Position numbers and translations under genes: made by a program
Shown: one piece after another, positions 36,066 to 45,199 of the stretch
How the letters are laid out: each line of letters opens with the position of its first letter
Numbering within the stretch: the first letter of the stretch is position 1
Source of the DNA: Arthrobacter sp. ISL-30
GTDB taxonomy: Bacteria > Actinomycetota > Actinomycetes > Actinomycetales > Micrococcaceae
DNA length: 64,000 nucleotides
Direction: 5' to 3'
Assembly (NCBI RefSeq): GCF_018613855.1
Contig: NZ_JAGGPK010000003.1
Location: 62,001-126,000 of the forward strand
The notes under the pieces: model-generated
What the model was told of the DNA's origin: nothing
Database searches by the model: none
The model's input: the letters and a program-made list of their open reading frames with translations, nothing else

Positions 36066-36830
36066 CTAGCGGCCCCGGGCGGCCTTGCGGTCTGGCCTTG
36101 CCTTGTAGGGGTCGATGCCCTTAGGAATGGGAAGCCTGGTTCCCAAGGAGGAGATGCGCTTGCTGACGGCGCTGACTTCAACCTTGGTGAGTTCGGACTT
36201 GAGCTTGCCCATGGTCTTGGCCACCTGGCTGATGGGCACCTGTCCTTCGCCACGACCGGTTTCGATGACATGGATGGTCACGTTCGGCAGGATTCGGGCC
36301 AAGCGCTTGCGCTCACCATCGATGAGGGGCTTGACGCGATGGGACGGTCCCTCGGAGACCAGGACAACGCCAGGCCGGCCAATGGCACGGAACACAGCGT
36401 CCTGGGTCCGCGGATTTACGGCAACAGGCTGGTCCTCAGTGATCCAGCCCCTCCGCAGGGTTCCAAGGGCAGCGCCGGAAGCGCCAGGCTGGTTCTCGAT
36501 TTGGGCGAAGGCAGCCCGTTCGGCCCGACGGGACAGGATAAACGTCGCCGCAAGCAGGCCCAGGGGGATGCCGATGATGAGCCCCGTGATCGGGTTCTGC
36601 AGCAGGAATCCAACGAGGAAGCTTACGGCCACAATTCCAAGGAACGCCAGCAGCATCAGCCACGGCACCGTGGGATCGTGGCGACGGGTCATCTGGAAGA
36701 CCTCGCCGATCTGCTTCAGCCTGCTCGGCTTCTTTGCTTTGGCTTCCTTGGGCTTCCGTGAGAAGAGTCCACGCTTGGGGGCGTCGGCAGCCGCAGGGGT
36801 CGGGTTGCTGGGATCAGGGGATTTCGCCAT
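36066..36830 (-). CDS. DUF4191-family membrane protein
   Basis: The 254-residue protein has a basic N-terminus rich in Lys/Pro/Ala, two adjacent transmembrane helices (about 56-76 and 80-98), and a long cytoplasmic C-terminal region. FILSRRAERAAFAQIENQPG and ALGTLRRGWITEDQPVAV are typical of actinobacterial DUF4191. The gene follows lipA here as in mycobacteria (Rv2219 next to lipA), which suggests a link with lipoylation or the envelope, but no function is proven. TAGAAT on the minus strand ends nine bases before the ATG, with AAGG at a short distance. Confidence 0.88.
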   Translation of the reverse strand: MAKSPDPSNPTPAAADAPKRGLFSRKPKEAKAKKPSRLKQIGEVFQMTRRHDPTVPWLMLLAFLGIVAVSFLVGFLLQNPITGLIIGIPLGLLAATFILSRRAERAAFAQIENQPGASGAALGTLRRGWITEDQPVAVNPRTQDAVFRAIGRPGVVLVSEGPSHRVKPLIDGERKRLARILPNVTIHVIETGRGEGQVPISQVAKTMGKLKSELTKVEVSAVSKRISSLGTRLPIPKGIDPYKARPDRKAARGR

Positions 36831-36905
36831 AGTGCCTTAATTCTACGTGATAAAGCCTGACGGCCCGACGCCGAAACTGCCAGGCGTTCGGCTGTCTGAG
36901 AGGTG

Positions 36906-37925
36906 CTAGGCGCTCCGGCTGCCCTGCGCGGCGAGCACTGAACTGGCCTCCTGGCGGGTGCTGCCCGAACTTTCGATGTGGGCGAGTTCGGCGGGAATTT
37001 CCCAGCCCTTCTTGCGCATGGCAGTGGCCCAGAGGCGTCCGGCCCGGTAGGAGGAGCGAACCAGCGGTCCGGACATGACGCCCAGGAATCCGATCTCCTC
37101 GGCTTCCTCCTGAAGCTCGACGAATTCCTGCGGCTTGACCCAGCGGTCTACCGGGAGGTGGCGTTCGCTTGGGCGCAGGTACTGGGTGATAGTGATCAGG
37201 TCGCAGCCCGCTTCGTGCAGGTCACGCAGGGCGCCGGAGACTTCCTCACGGGTCTCGCCCATGCCAAGAATGAGGTTGGACTTGGTGACCATACCAAGGT
37301 CGCGGCCCTGCGTGATCACGTCAAGCGAGCGATCGTAGCGGAACGCGGGGCGGATCCGCTTGAAGATCCTGGGCACCGTCTCAACATTGTGGGCGAAGAC
37401 CTCGGGCTTGGAGTCGCAAATCGCCTGGATGTGCTCGGGCTTGCCGGAGAAGTCCGGGATCAGGAGCTCGACGCCGGTCCCCGGGTTGAGTTCGTGGATC
37501 TTGCGCACGGTTTCGGCATAGAGCCAGACGCCTTCGTCTTCGAGGTCGTCGCGGGCCACGCCCGTGACGGTTGCGTAGCGCAACTGCATGGCCTGCACAG
37601 ACCGGGCAACCTTCGTGGGTTCGAACATGTCCACCGGGGAGGGCTTGCCGGTGTCGATCTGGCAGAAGTCGCAGCGGCGGGTGCATTCCGAGCCGCCGAT
37701 GAGGAAAGTTGCTTCCTTGTCTTCCCAGCACTCGAAAATGTTGGGGCAGCCGGCCTCTTCACAAACGGTGTGAAGGCCTTCCTTCTTGACCAGGTTCTTC
37801 AGGCCGACGAACTCCGGGCCCATCTGGACTTTGGCCTTGATCCAGTCCGGCTTGCGCTCCACGGGGGTGGCAGCGTTGCGCTGTTCAATGCGCAGCAGCT
37901 TCCGGCCTTCTGGTGCCAGGGTCAC
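36906..37925 (-). CDS. lipA: Lipoyl synthase (radical SAM)
   Basis: LipA inserts two sulfurs into protein-bound octanoyl groups using two 4Fe-4S clusters. The GTG at 37925 gives 339 residues. The auxiliary-cluster cysteines are in [12 protein letters not shown] and the radical-SAM CxxxCxxC in [24 protein letters not shown] and VRSSYRA near the C-terminus are family marks. GTG is preferred because AAGGAG lies seven bases upstream and the start overlaps the lipB stop (GTGA). The upstream frame extension lies inside lipB. lipB-lipA form an operon acting on the SucB E2 encoded in this window. Confidence 0.96.
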   Translation of the reverse strand: MTLAPEGRKLLRIEQRNAATPVERKPDWIKAKVQMGPEFVGLKNLVKKEGLHTVCEEAGCPNIFECWEDKEATFLIGGSECTRRCDFCQIDTGKPSPVDMFEPTKVARSVQAMQLRYATVTGVARDDLEDEGVWLYAETVRKIHELNPGTGVELLIPDFSGKPEHIQAICDSKPEVFAHNVETVPRIFKRIRPAFRYDRSLDVITQGRDLGMVTKSNLILGMGETREEVSGALRDLHEAGCDLITITQYLRPSERHLPVDRWVKPQEFVELQEEAEEIGFLGVMSGPLVRSSYRAGRLWATAMRKKGWEIPAELAHIESSGSTRQEASSVLAAQGSRSA

Positions 37926-38590
37926 AGTAGAGCTCCTTCGGTGCTCGAAACGAGTGCTTCTTCGTGCTTCCGGAATTCTTCCACGATCCTGTCCACGATG
38001 TCGGCGGGGTGAATCTCCCGGCCGGTTTCCAAGGACATGGTGGTTACGCTCGCATCCGTGATCCCGCACGCAATAATCTGCGCGTAGGGGGAGAGGTCAT
38101 TGCTGCAGTTGACGGCGATGCCGTGCATGGTCACGCCGTCCAGGACACGGATGCCGATAGCACCGATCTTGCGGTCCGGGCCCTTGGAGTCGGCTTTGAT
38201 CCAGACGCCGGCCCTCCCCTTGACGCGTTCGGCCTTGATGCCGTAATCCTCCATGACCGCGATCATGACCGCCTCGAGCCGCTCCACATAGTCGCGAATG
38301 CCGGAGCGGTTCTTCAACTTCAGGATGGGATAGGCGATCAGCTGCCCCGGGCCGTGCCATGTCAGCTTCCCGCCGCGGTCAACGGGGACCACCGGAGTGC
38401 CGTCGAAGGGCCTCTCATGGTCTTCGGTGAGCTTGCCGGCGGTGTAGACGGCGGCATGTTCCAGAAGCAATACGGTGCTGGGTGCCTCGCCGGTGACGAC
38501 TTTGTCGTGGAGTTCGCGCTGGACGTCCCAGCCGTGCACGTAATCGACGAAATCCGGGGCAAGACCCAGCTTGGAAAACTCAAGAGTCAT
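37922..38590 (-). CDS. lipB: Octanoyl-[acyl-carrier-protein]:protein N-octanoyltransferase
   Basis: LipB transfers octanoate from ACP to lipoyl-domain lysines, the step before LipA. The ATG at 38590 gives 222 residues starting [18 protein letters not shown]. It has [14 protein letters not shown], the [19 protein letters not shown] active-site stretch, KIGAIGIRV with the catalytic lysine, and the family cysteine in [14 protein letters not shown]. An in-frame codon at 38623 lies upstream of the candidate -10 and is less likely. lipB is divergent from the kinase gene and coupled to lipA. Confidence 0.95.
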   Translation of the reverse strand: MTLEFSKLGLAPDFVDYVHGWDVQRELHDKVVTGEAPSTVLLLEHAAVYTAGKLTEDHERPFDGTPVVPVDRGGKLTWHGPGQLIAYPILKLKNRSGIRDYVERLEAVMIAVMEDYGIKAERVKGRAGVWIKADSKGPDRKIGAIGIRVLDGVTMHGIAVNCSNDLSPYAQIIACGITDASVTTMSLETGREIHPADIVDRIVEEFRKHEEALVSSTEGALL

Positions 38591-38597
38591 GGGGTCA

Positions 38598-38603
38598 AGC
38601 TTA
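38598..38603 (-). promoter_or_regulatory. -10-like TAAGCT, seven bases before the lipB start
   Basis: On the minus strand TAAGCT is followed by TGACCCC and then ATG at 38590. No Shine-Dalgarno sequence is present between them, consistent with a leaderless lipB-lipA transcript. Confidence 0.42.
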
Positions 38604-38729
38604 GACCCCGCAGGCGTAGGCACCGGCTTTTGTGTTCAACCTCTCAGTCACGTTCGGTCGGGAGTTCTGAGGAACAGGGCCCTGTGGATAACTTCTGCAA
38701 GGATCGGCTGGATCCGGTATCACTGGGAC

Positions 38730-40454
38730 ATGGAGAACTTGGATTCCCACGTCCGGCCCGCCATACCTGGATTTACTACCATCCGGGAGCTTGGCCGCGG
38801 AGCCAGTGCCGTCGTCTGGCTTGCGAACCGGGACATTGACGGCGGCTTGTACGCCATCAAATGCCTGGAGACAGCCAAGCCAGGCGAAGCAGACGTGGAC
38901 CCGGCGACCTCTGAGGACCGGGTACGGCGCGAGGTAAGAATCCTTTCGGCGATGGCCCACCAGCACCTGGTCCGGATCCACGACGTCCTGGCCTTTGGAC
39001 CGGATGAACAGCACATCGGCCTCGTTATGGACTATGCTCCCGGCGGGTCAGTGGGGGAAGTGGTTGCCAGCCGGGGCCGGCTCGGTGTTGGCGAAACCGT
39101 GACTGTCCTGACCCCCATCGCACAGTGCCTGGCCTACCTCCATCACAACGGCCTCGTACATGGCGACGTTTCGCCGGGGAATTTGCTTTTCACGGAACAC
39201 GGAAAACCGCTCCTTACCGACCTTGGCCTGGCACGCATGGCCGGAGATCACAATGCCGTCACCGACGGCGGGACACCCGGTTTTGTTGCACCAGAGGTTT
39301 TTGTTGGACCCGACGCCGTCGCAGCCGCGGACGTGCTCCGTCCGGAGCGGGACGTCTTCGCCCTGGCGGCCCTGGGCTGGTTCTGCCTTACCGGCGCCGC
39401 GCCGGGCAGTACCTCCAGCCGCCCTCCCTTGTCCCTTCTCGTGCCGGACGTGCCGGCTAACCTCGCCGCTGGGCTGGAGGCCGGGCTCAACCCCGACCCG
39501 CTCCAGCGGCCTACAGCAACTGAATTTGCAACAGCGGTTTTCCGCAGCGCCGCGGCAGAACCGCTGGACCTGTCGACGTCGGTGCACGCCTCCGTGGTGC
39601 CGGCCCTGCTGACCCGGCGCGAAGCCAGGGCGGGACACAGGCACGGTTGGGCCAGCTGGATCCGGTATCCCGGGAAGAAGCGGAACCCGCAGGCGACGCT
39701 CGGATTCCCGCTCGAGAGTCCTGGTCGCCGGACATTGGCTCCGGGCGGGAGCCGTACCATTCACGCCCCCCGTTACGGCCTCGGTCCGGTGACCATCTGC
39801 GCCGTCGCCGCCCTGCTGGCGGCCGGGACGGCGTCGGCGGCAGGCTGGCTGCCTCTCGACCTGCCGCAGGAAACATCGACGCGGGCACAGGCCGCAGGGC
39901 CGCAGTCGGCCGAGGTCCCCGAAGGGGTCGTCCCCTCTCAAGTCGGTGCGAGGCTGCCGGAACATCTTCTCGAGCAGGTGCGTGTGGAGGATCCGCTGCT
40001 TGCTGCCCACGGTCTAGCGGAACTTCGTTCGATGGCGATTGGCGCGACGGACCAGGCCCTTCTTGAGCGGGTGAACGTTCCTTCGTCTCCGGCAGCCTTG
40101 TCAGATAAGGAAACACTCGAGGAACTCCGCGCGGCCGGCATCGTCCTGGAGGGATTCACCACCACCCTGGAAAAGGCGGTGCTGGTGTCCGCGAGCACAG
40201 ACGGACGTGCCGTGGTGGAGGTTGAAGCTGCCACTTCTGCCTACCGCGAACGTGATGCCCGCGGCACCGTTGTTGCGGACCGGTCGGCCGGCCCGGCCCG
40301 GACGGTCCAACTTGTGCTGTTGAGGAGCGAAGGCAGCTGGAAGATTTCCGAGGTTCTCGCCTCTGGCCAGGACGCCACAAGCAAGGATTCGAATACCCCC
40401 TGCAATAGGGTTCGGCCCGCCGATGAAACCTGCCGGTTGCCCGCCAACTCTTGA
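38730..40454 (+). CDS. Membrane-anchored Ser/Thr protein kinase of non-RD type
   Basis: The 574-residue protein has an N-terminal Hanks-type kinase domain (about 8-275), one transmembrane helix (about 350-372) and an extracytoplasmic domain of about 200 residues without PASTA repeats. Visible kinase motifs are the Gly loop ELGRGASAVVW, Lys in YAIKCL, the catalytic loop HGDVSPGNLL (HGD in place of HRD), the metal Asp in TDLGLARM, and TPGFVAPEV (APE). It should be catalytically competent but not activated through the usual RD phosphorylation. The ATG at 38730 is preceded by TATCAC plus six bases. An Arg-rich in-frame leader from 38571 was rejected because it overlaps the lipB promoter. The tricorn gene follows after 13 bases. 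Confidence 0.85.
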   Translation: MENLDSHVRPAIPGFTTIRELGRGASAVVWLANRDIDGGLYAIKCLETAKPGEADVDPATSEDRVRREVRILSAMAHQHLVRIHDVLAFGPDEQHIGLVMDYAPGGSVGEVVASRGRLGVGETVTVLTPIAQCLAYLHHNGLVHGDVSPGNLLFTEHGKPLLTDLGLARMAGDHNAVTDGGTPGFVAPEVFVGPDAVAAADVLRPERDVFALAALGWFCLTGAAPGSTSSRPPLSLLVPDVPANLAAGLEAGLNPDPLQRPTATEFATAVFRSAAAEPLDLSTSVHASVVPALLTRREARAGHRHGWASWIRYPGKKRNPQATLGFPLESPGRRTLAPGGSRTIHAPRYGLGPVTICAVAALLAAGTASAAGWLPLDLPQETSTRAQAAGPQSAEVPEGVVPSQVGARLPEHLLEQVRVEDPLLAAHGLAELRSMAIGATDQALLERVNVPSSPAALSDKETLEELRAAGIVLEGFTTTLEKAVLVSASTDGRAVVEVEAATSAYRERDARGTVVADRSAGPARTVQLVLLRSEGSWKISEVLASGQDATSKDSNTPCNRVRPADETCRLPANS

Positions 40455-40455
40455 C

Positions 40456-40461
40456 TATGAT
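40456..40461 (+). promoter_or_regulatory. -10 TATGAT, six bases before the tricorn gene start
   Basis: TATGAT begins right after the kinase TGA stop and is followed by six bases and the ATG at 40468. It has the same hexamer and spacing as before map, so the gene can be transcribed separately from the kinase as a leaderless mRNA. Confidence 0.52.
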
Positions 40462-40467
40462 CGAACA

Positions 40468-43400
40468 ATGACTTCTTCGCGTTACCTCCGTTACCCCCAT
40501 CTGCACGGTGACCTGGTCACATTCGTTGCCGAAGACGATGTCTGGATCGCGCCTCTGAATGGCGGACGCGCATGGCGGGTTTCCTCTACGCAGTTGCCAG
40601 CCCGGAACCCGCGCTTCACCCCCGACGGCAAGAGGCTCGTGTGGACCGTGATCCAGGGAACTGCGCCGGAAGTCGTCACGGCCAATGTCGACGGCGGCGG
40701 TTTCCGTCAGTTGAGCTACTTCGGTCACAGCACAACCCGCGTTAAAGGCTTTACGAGCAATGGCGACGTCCTCGTCACCAGCGCCTTCCAGCAGGCCGAA
40801 GGCCGCCACACCTATGCTTACAGCCTGCCGATCGAGGGTGGCTGGGCGGCAGAGCTGCCTTTCGGCCCGGTGGAATCTGTAGCCTTCGGCCCTGAAGTGG
40901 GCGACGAGCGCCCGGTCGTCGTCGGTAGCGTGTTGTCCCGGGAACCTGCCTGGTGGAAGCGATACCGGGGCGGGACTGCAGGGAAGCTGTGGCTGGATTC
41001 CGACGGGAACGGCGAGTTTGAGCGCCTGCTGCCTGAACTGAACGGTAACTTAGCCGATCCCATGTGGGTGGAGGGCAGGATTGCTTTCCTGTCAGATCAC
41101 GAAGGCTACGGCAACCTGTACTCCGTATTGCCGGACGGGAGCGACCTGCGCAGGCACACGGATCACGAGGACTTCTATGTCCGGCACGCCAGCACGGACG
41201 GCCGCCGCGTAATCTTCGAGTCGGCGGGGGAGCTGTGGTTCCTGCCGACGCTCGAGGGCGACCCGGTCAACGTCGCCATCACGCTCGGTTCCGCCTCCGA
41301 AGCCCGACGTCCTGCTTCCTTGAAAGTGGCCGGGTACCTAGGCGACATCGTTCCTGACGCCACCGGTGGGGCCAGCGCTGTGGAGACCCATGGCACTGTT
41401 CATTGGCTGCGGCACAAGGACGGGCCCTCCCGGGTCATCGAAGCAACGTCGGGGGTAAGGGCACGACTGCCTCGCCCGTTGGGCGAAGGACGCATTGCCT
41501 ACATCGCCGATCACGGCGCAACAGAGGCGATCTACGTCAAGGACGTTGCGCCCCGCCTTGCGGACCGGTTTTCGGTAACCAGACGGGCAGTCCAGCAACC
41601 AGAATCCGGCAGCGAGGGCGCCCTACCGCTGCCCGTTGCCGCCTCACGTGTGACTGGAACCCTTTCCGCCCCGCCCGCACGAATCCCGTCTGCAGGTCTG
41701 GTTTCAGGGATAACGACGTCGGACGTGGCGGCAGCGGAGCCGGGTTCAGCGACGTCGAATGCAGTGCCGTCGAACACAGCGACGTCGAAGACAGCGACGT
41801 CGAAAACGGTGGGGGCAAACGGCGCAGCCGGCCCGAAAAGGCTGGACTTCCCCAAGCCGACCCGTGCCAGCGCCCTGGAGGCCAGCCCTGACGGGCGGTG
41901 GCTGGCTGTGGGGACCTCCTTCGGCGAGGTCTACGTAGCCGAGGTGGACTCGGGCGAACTGCGGCTCCTGACGAGCGTGGGCGAAGGAACCATCAGCGAC
42001 CTGTCCTGGTCACCTGACTCGGAATGGGTCGTTTGGTCTGAACCGGTTACTTCCTTTGGCTCTCGCAGCAAACTCCGGACGGCCCGTCCGGCCTCTGCTG
42101 CCGAAGGCATCATCGACCTCACTGACGGACGCTTCCGCGACGAATCCGCCGTTTTCACTCCTGACGGCAAATACATTGCATTCCTGTCCAACCGCAGCTT
42201 CGACCCCGTGTACGACGGACATTCCTTCGACCTGTCCTTCCCTAGCCCAATCAAGCCCTACCTCATAGGGCTCGCGGCAGACACCCCTTCGCCTTTCGGC
42301 CCGTCAGTGTCCTTCCAGGATGTCCCGGTTGATACCGTCGTTCCCGCCGGCCTCCCGCACCTGGCTTCGGCTAATACCGAGGCAGAAGCCGCCGTGGAAT
42401 CCGGGGGCAGCGACGCGACGACCACTCCGACGACGGCAGTGCCGAAAGTACGGATCGATGCCGAAGGCGTCGCTCACCGTGTGATCAGCGTTCCCGTCCC
42501 TCAAGGCAATTACTCCGCCCTCGCGGCCGTGGACGGTGCGCTCCTCTGGCTCGATGCCCCGCTGTCCGGCGTCACCGGTGACGGCAAGGGCTCCCTTCAG
42601 GACAAGGCTGCGTCTCCGGCCCTGGTCCGTTACGACCTGGCCAAACGGAAGCGGTCAACCCTGGTCGGTGCCGTGGAGCGCTACCGTGTGTCCGGGGACG
42701 GCAAAAAGGTCGCCTACGTCCTGGAGAAACAGCTCACGGTGGTCCCCTCGGATGCCAAGGTTGACGAGGACGGCGGAGACTCAGCCAAGGTGGACCTCAA
42801 CCGGATCAGGGTCACTTTGGACCCGCTGGCAGTTTGGGGCCAGGCCTTCGATGAGGCCTGGCGGCTCCAGCGCGATTTCTTCTGGACAGAGGACATGGCG
42901 GGCCAGGACTGGGAAGACGTGTACAAGCGTTATCGCCCAATCGTCGAACGGCTAGGCTCGCATGACGATCTTGTGGACCTTCTGTGGGAACTGCATGGAG
43001 AACTGGGCACATCACATGCTTATGTTCGTCCGGCAGCTGTTTCCGAACCGGGAAGCAACGGCCAGGGCAGGCTCGGCGCCGATCTCCGCTTGACGGATGC
43101 CGGATGGGAAATCACCCGAATCCTTGCCAGTGAATCCTCTGACCCGCTGGCCACGTCCCCGCTGACCAGGCCGGGAGCCGACGCGAAGGCGGGAGACGTG
43201 CTGCTGGCGATTGACGGCGTCGAGCTCTCTGCCGAACGTACGCCCGCGATGCTGTTGGTTGGCGCTGCCGGGCGCACTGTGGAGCTCACACTGCTCAACG
43301 GCGCTGCCCATGGCGGGAACGCGGGCCGGCAGCGCCGTATCGCCGTGGTCCCCCTGAAGGACGAAGAGCGACTCCGCTACCAGGACTGGGTACACGCGAA

Positions 43401-44067
43401 CCGCAGGACCGTCCGCGAGGCGTCGGGCGGAAAGTTCGGTTATCTGCACATCCCGGACATGATGGCCAACGGCTGGGCCCAGCTTCACCGCGACCTTGAT
43501 ACGGAGACCTCGCTGGACGGATTGATCGTTGACGTACGGCGGAACCGGGGCGGACATACGTCCCAGCTGGTGGCGGAACTGATCGGCCGCAAGGTAACCG
43601 GCTGGAGCATGCCGCGCGGCGAGAAGCCACGTACCTACCCGCATCACGCACCCCGCGGGCCCGTCATCATCCTCGCTGACGAATTCGCGGGTTCCGACGG
43701 CGACATCATCACCCAGGTGTCCAAACTCCGTGGCATCGGTCCTGTCATCGGAACACGGACGTGGGGCGGCGTGGTCGGTATCGACAATCGTTTCGCCCTT
43801 GCCGACGGTACTGGTGTAACCCAGCCCCGCTACGCCACATGGTTCGGGGGAGGCATCGGCTGGAACGTCGAGAATTATGGCGTGGAGCCCGACATCCGTG
43901 TCGACTTCCCGCCGCATGCCTACGCTGCGGGAAGCGATCCTCAGCTTGAATATGGCATCGGCGCGCTGAAGGAGATGGTGCAGGAATTGCCAACGGATCG
44001 CCCGCCGCTTCGGGAAGGCTACAGGAAGCTGCGCCCTGAGCCCTTGCCGGCCCGCCCGCAGGGCTAA
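40468..44067 (+). CDS. Tricorn protease homologue (peptidase S41)
   Basis: Tricorn cuts short peptides released by the proteasome and other proteases. The 1199-residue protein starts MTSSRYLRYPHLHGDLVTFV. It contains the two N-terminal beta-propellers (about 1-360 and 460-780), a PDZ domain (about 868-948) and a C-terminal S41 catalytic core. Catalytic candidates are Ser-His in GELGTSHAYVRP (about 849-850) and the nucleophile Ser in DEFAGSDGDI (about 1076). The RKVTGWSMPRGE stretch and YGVEPDIRVDFPP follow. An 85-residue low-complexity insertion separates the propellers. The ATG at 40468 fits the leaderless promoter. No signal peptide is seen, so it is cytosolic. Confidence 0.93.
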   Translation: MTSSRYLRYPHLHGDLVTFVAEDDVWIAPLNGGRAWRVSSTQLPARNPRFTPDGKRLVWTVIQGTAPEVVTANVDGGGFRQLSYFGHSTTRVKGFTSNGDVLVTSAFQQAEGRHTYAYSLPIEGGWAAELPFGPVESVAFGPEVGDERPVVVGSVLSREPAWWKRYRGGTAGKLWLDSDGNGEFERLLPELNGNLADPMWVEGRIAFLSDHEGYGNLYSVLPDGSDLRRHTDHEDFYVRHASTDGRRVIFESAGELWFLPTLEGDPVNVAITLGSASEARRPASLKVAGYLGDIVPDATGGASAVETHGTVHWLRHKDGPSRVIEATSGVRARLPRPLGEGRIAYIADHGATEAIYVKDVAPRLADRFSVTRRAVQQPESGSEGALPLPVAASRVTGTLSAPPARIPSAGLVSGITTSDVAAAEPGSATSNAVPSNTATSKTATSKTVGANGAAGPKRLDFPKPTRASALEASPDGRWLAVGTSFGEVYVAEVDSGELRLLTSVGEGTISDLSWSPDSEWVVWSEPVTSFGSRSKLRTARPASAAEGIIDLTDGRFRDESAVFTPDGKYIAFLSNRSFDPVYDGHSFDLSFPSPIKPYLIGLAADTPSPFGPSVSFQDVPVDTVVPAGLPHLASANTEAEAAVESGGSDATTTPTTAVPKVRIDAEGVAHRVISVPVPQGNYSALAAVDGALLWLDAPLSGVTGDGKGSLQDKAASPALVRYDLAKRKRSTLVGAVERYRVSGDGKKVAYVLEKQLTVVPSDAKVDEDGGDSAKVDLNRIRVTLDPLAVWGQAFDEAWRLQRDFFWTEDMAGQDWEDVYKRYRPIVERLGSHDDLVDLLWELHGELGTSHAYVRPAAVSEPGSNGQGRLGADLRLTDAGWEITRILASESSDPLATSPLTRPGADAKAGDVLLAIDGVELSAERTPAMLLVGAAGRTVELTLLNGAAHGGNAGRQRRIAVVPLKDEERLRYQDWVHANRRTVREASGGKFGYLHIPDMMANGWAQLHRDLDTETSLDGLIVDVRRNRGGHTSQLVAELIGRKVTGWSMPRGEKPRTYPHHAPRGPVIILADEFAGSDGDIITQVSKLRGIGPVIGTRTWGGVVGIDNRFALADGTGVTQPRYATWFGGGIGWNVENYGVEPDIRVDFPPHAYAAGSDPQLEYGIGALKEMVQELPTDRPPLREGYRKLRPEPLPARPQG

Positions 44068-44111
44068 GCGTCCGGCCCGGCGTTTAGGGCCGGCAGGCCT
44101 TCGCAGACAAA

Positions 44112-44162
44112 TGAGGCCCTGCCGATGCTCTTCAAGGAGCGTCGGCAGGGCCTCAGTGTTTC
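44112..44162. terminator. Bidirectional terminator between the tricorn and OsmC genes
   Basis: A 19-pair stem is formed by TGAGGCCCTGCCGATGCTC (44112-44130) and the complementary stretch 44137-44155 with one G-U pair and a six-base loop. GTGTTTCTTT follows on the plus strand. It serves the convergent genes on both sides. Confidence 0.88.
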
Positions 44163-44179
44163 TTTAGTACTCCGGCTTG

Positions 44180-44611
44180 TCAGGAAGCCGCGAGCGTGGC
44201 GTCGAGGGTGATCTCGATGCTGGCCAGGGCGCCGGAAACGGGGCAGCCTACTTTCGCCTCGGCGGCGATCTTCTGGAATTCGTCCTCCGAGATGCCGGGG
44301 ATCTTCGCGCTCATGGTGAGGTGGCTTCCGGTGATGCCGGTGCCGGGCTTGAACGTCACGTCGGCCTTGGTGTGCACCTCATCAGGGGTGTGGCCGGCCT
44401 GGGCAAGCATGTTGCTGAACGCCATGGAGAAGCACGCAGAGTGTGCTGCAGCGATTAGCTCTTCCGGGCTGGTCTTGCCTTCGGCCGCCTCGGTGCGGGC
44501 CTTCCAGGTAACGTCGAAGGTTCCAAGGCCGGAAGAATCCAGCGTGGTGACTCCGGAACCTTCCATCAGGTCGCCGTTCCAAACGGTGTGTGCGGTGCGC
44601 GTTGCTGCCAT
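44180..44611 (-). CDS. osmC: OsmC-family peroxidase (organic hydroperoxide resistance type)
   Basis: OsmC/Ohr proteins reduce organic hydroperoxides with two cysteines. The 143-residue protein has the catalytic region TSPEELIAAAHSACFSMAFS (Cys about 57) and the second Cys in EAKVGCPVSGAL. The arrangement SPEELIAAAHSACF and GxL at the end points to OsmC rather than Ohr. ATG 44611 with GAGGAG five bases upstream is the best start; a GTG at 44617 would add two residues and weaken that spacing. It is monocistronic with a terminator behind it. Confidence 0.92.
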   Translation of the reverse strand: MAATRTAHTVWNGDLMEGSGVTTLDSSGLGTFDVTWKARTEAAEGKTSPEELIAAAHSACFSMAFSNMLAQAGHTPDEVHTKADVTFKPGTGITGSHLTMSAKIPGISEDEFQKIAAEAKVGCPVSGALASIEITLDATLAAS

Positions 44612-44809
44612 TTCCACTCCTCAGCGTTTCTATGAATCGGCAGGCGGCGGATGCCGGCTGCCGCCGGATTCAATCCTATGGATTCCAGTGGCGCCTTGCA
44701 CTGCTTGTCCGCTCTCGGTGGATTATGACCGATGACGCCTGCTGGTATCTGGCGAGGGCTTGCTGCCTCGCACGGAACCTGAGGGAGCGTCGCGAGCCAG
44801 AGGGCGGCG
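44612..44809. other. Intergenic region upstream of osmC
   Basis: 198 bases without a gene between two minus-strand genes. It should hold the osmC promoter; TAGGAT on the minus strand (about 44679-44684) is a possible -10. A GC-rich imperfect inverted repeat (about 44639-44666) could be a terminator or operator. No coding sequence is apparent. Confidence 0.4.
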
Positions 44810-45178
44810 CTAGTTCCAGAGGGTGGCGATGGCAACGTTCAGGAGTGCCAGGCCGCCAACGCCGTGTGCCAGGCCCTTGCTGATGGGTTCTTCCTTCTTG
44901 TATTTGCGGCGGCCAATGAAGGCCAGGACAACTACAGCAAGGCCTATGGCAAATTTGATGCCCAGTTTGAAGTAGTTCGGGTTGGCAAAGTCCGGGTTGG
45001 TTGCGCCGAGGCCCGGAAGTAGGCCCATCATCACGATGCCCGTGAGGACCTGCAGCGCAGCACCATCGAATTGCCGCGGGTGCACGGTTGGCTTCTTCAT
45101 GTTGCCGATCCAGATGCCCACGATCATTGCGGCGCCAACGATGTGCAGGAAGACCATGATGTTGTAGACGATATCCAT
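44810..45178 (-). CDS. Uncharacterised four-helix membrane protein under a BlaI-like operator
   Basis: I cannot name the family with confidence. The 122-residue protein has four hydrophobic helices (about 3-24, 41-58, 71-88 and 101-121). Histidines in the first helix (VFLHIVGAAM) and near the fourth (GLAHGVGG) are placed as heme or metal ligands often are. Helix 1 ends in GIWIGNMKKPTVHPRQF. It is a small integral protein with possible b-heme or redox character, which is inference only. The ATG is preceded by TAGACT plus six bases. A TTCTAC-N5-GTAGCA inverted repeat lies 22 bases before the start, nearly identical to the cyd operators. Confidence 0.8.
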   Translation of the reverse strand: MDIVYNIMVFLHIVGAAMIVGIWIGNMKKPTVHPRQFDGAALQVLTGIVMMGLLPGLGATNPDFANPNYFKLGIKFAIGLAVVVLAFIGRRKYKKEEPISKGLAHGVGGLALLNVAIATLWN

Positions 45179-45184
45179 GGGCTC

Positions 45185-45190
45185 AGTCTA
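45185..45190 (-). promoter_or_regulatory. -10-like TAGACT, six bases before the 45178 start
   Basis: On the minus strand TAGACT is followed by GAGCCC and then ATG. The BlaI-type palindrome 45200-45216 covers the region of a matching -35, so binding there would block this promoter. Confidence 0.48.
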
Positions 45191-45199
45191 GCCAGACGA

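Noticed and set aside
36840..36845. TTCTAC half-site near the DUF4191 start as a further BlaI operator
   Set aside because: Only one arm is present; the bases five positions further do not resemble GTAGAA.
38571..38729. 53-residue N-terminal extension of the kinase
   Set aside because: It would start inside lipB and cross the lipB promoter. The kinase core begins right after ATG 38730.
41751..41808. Short repeats in the tricorn gene as a CRISPR or satellite
   Set aside because: They are in-frame codon repeats in a low-complexity protein linker, too short and irregular for an array.
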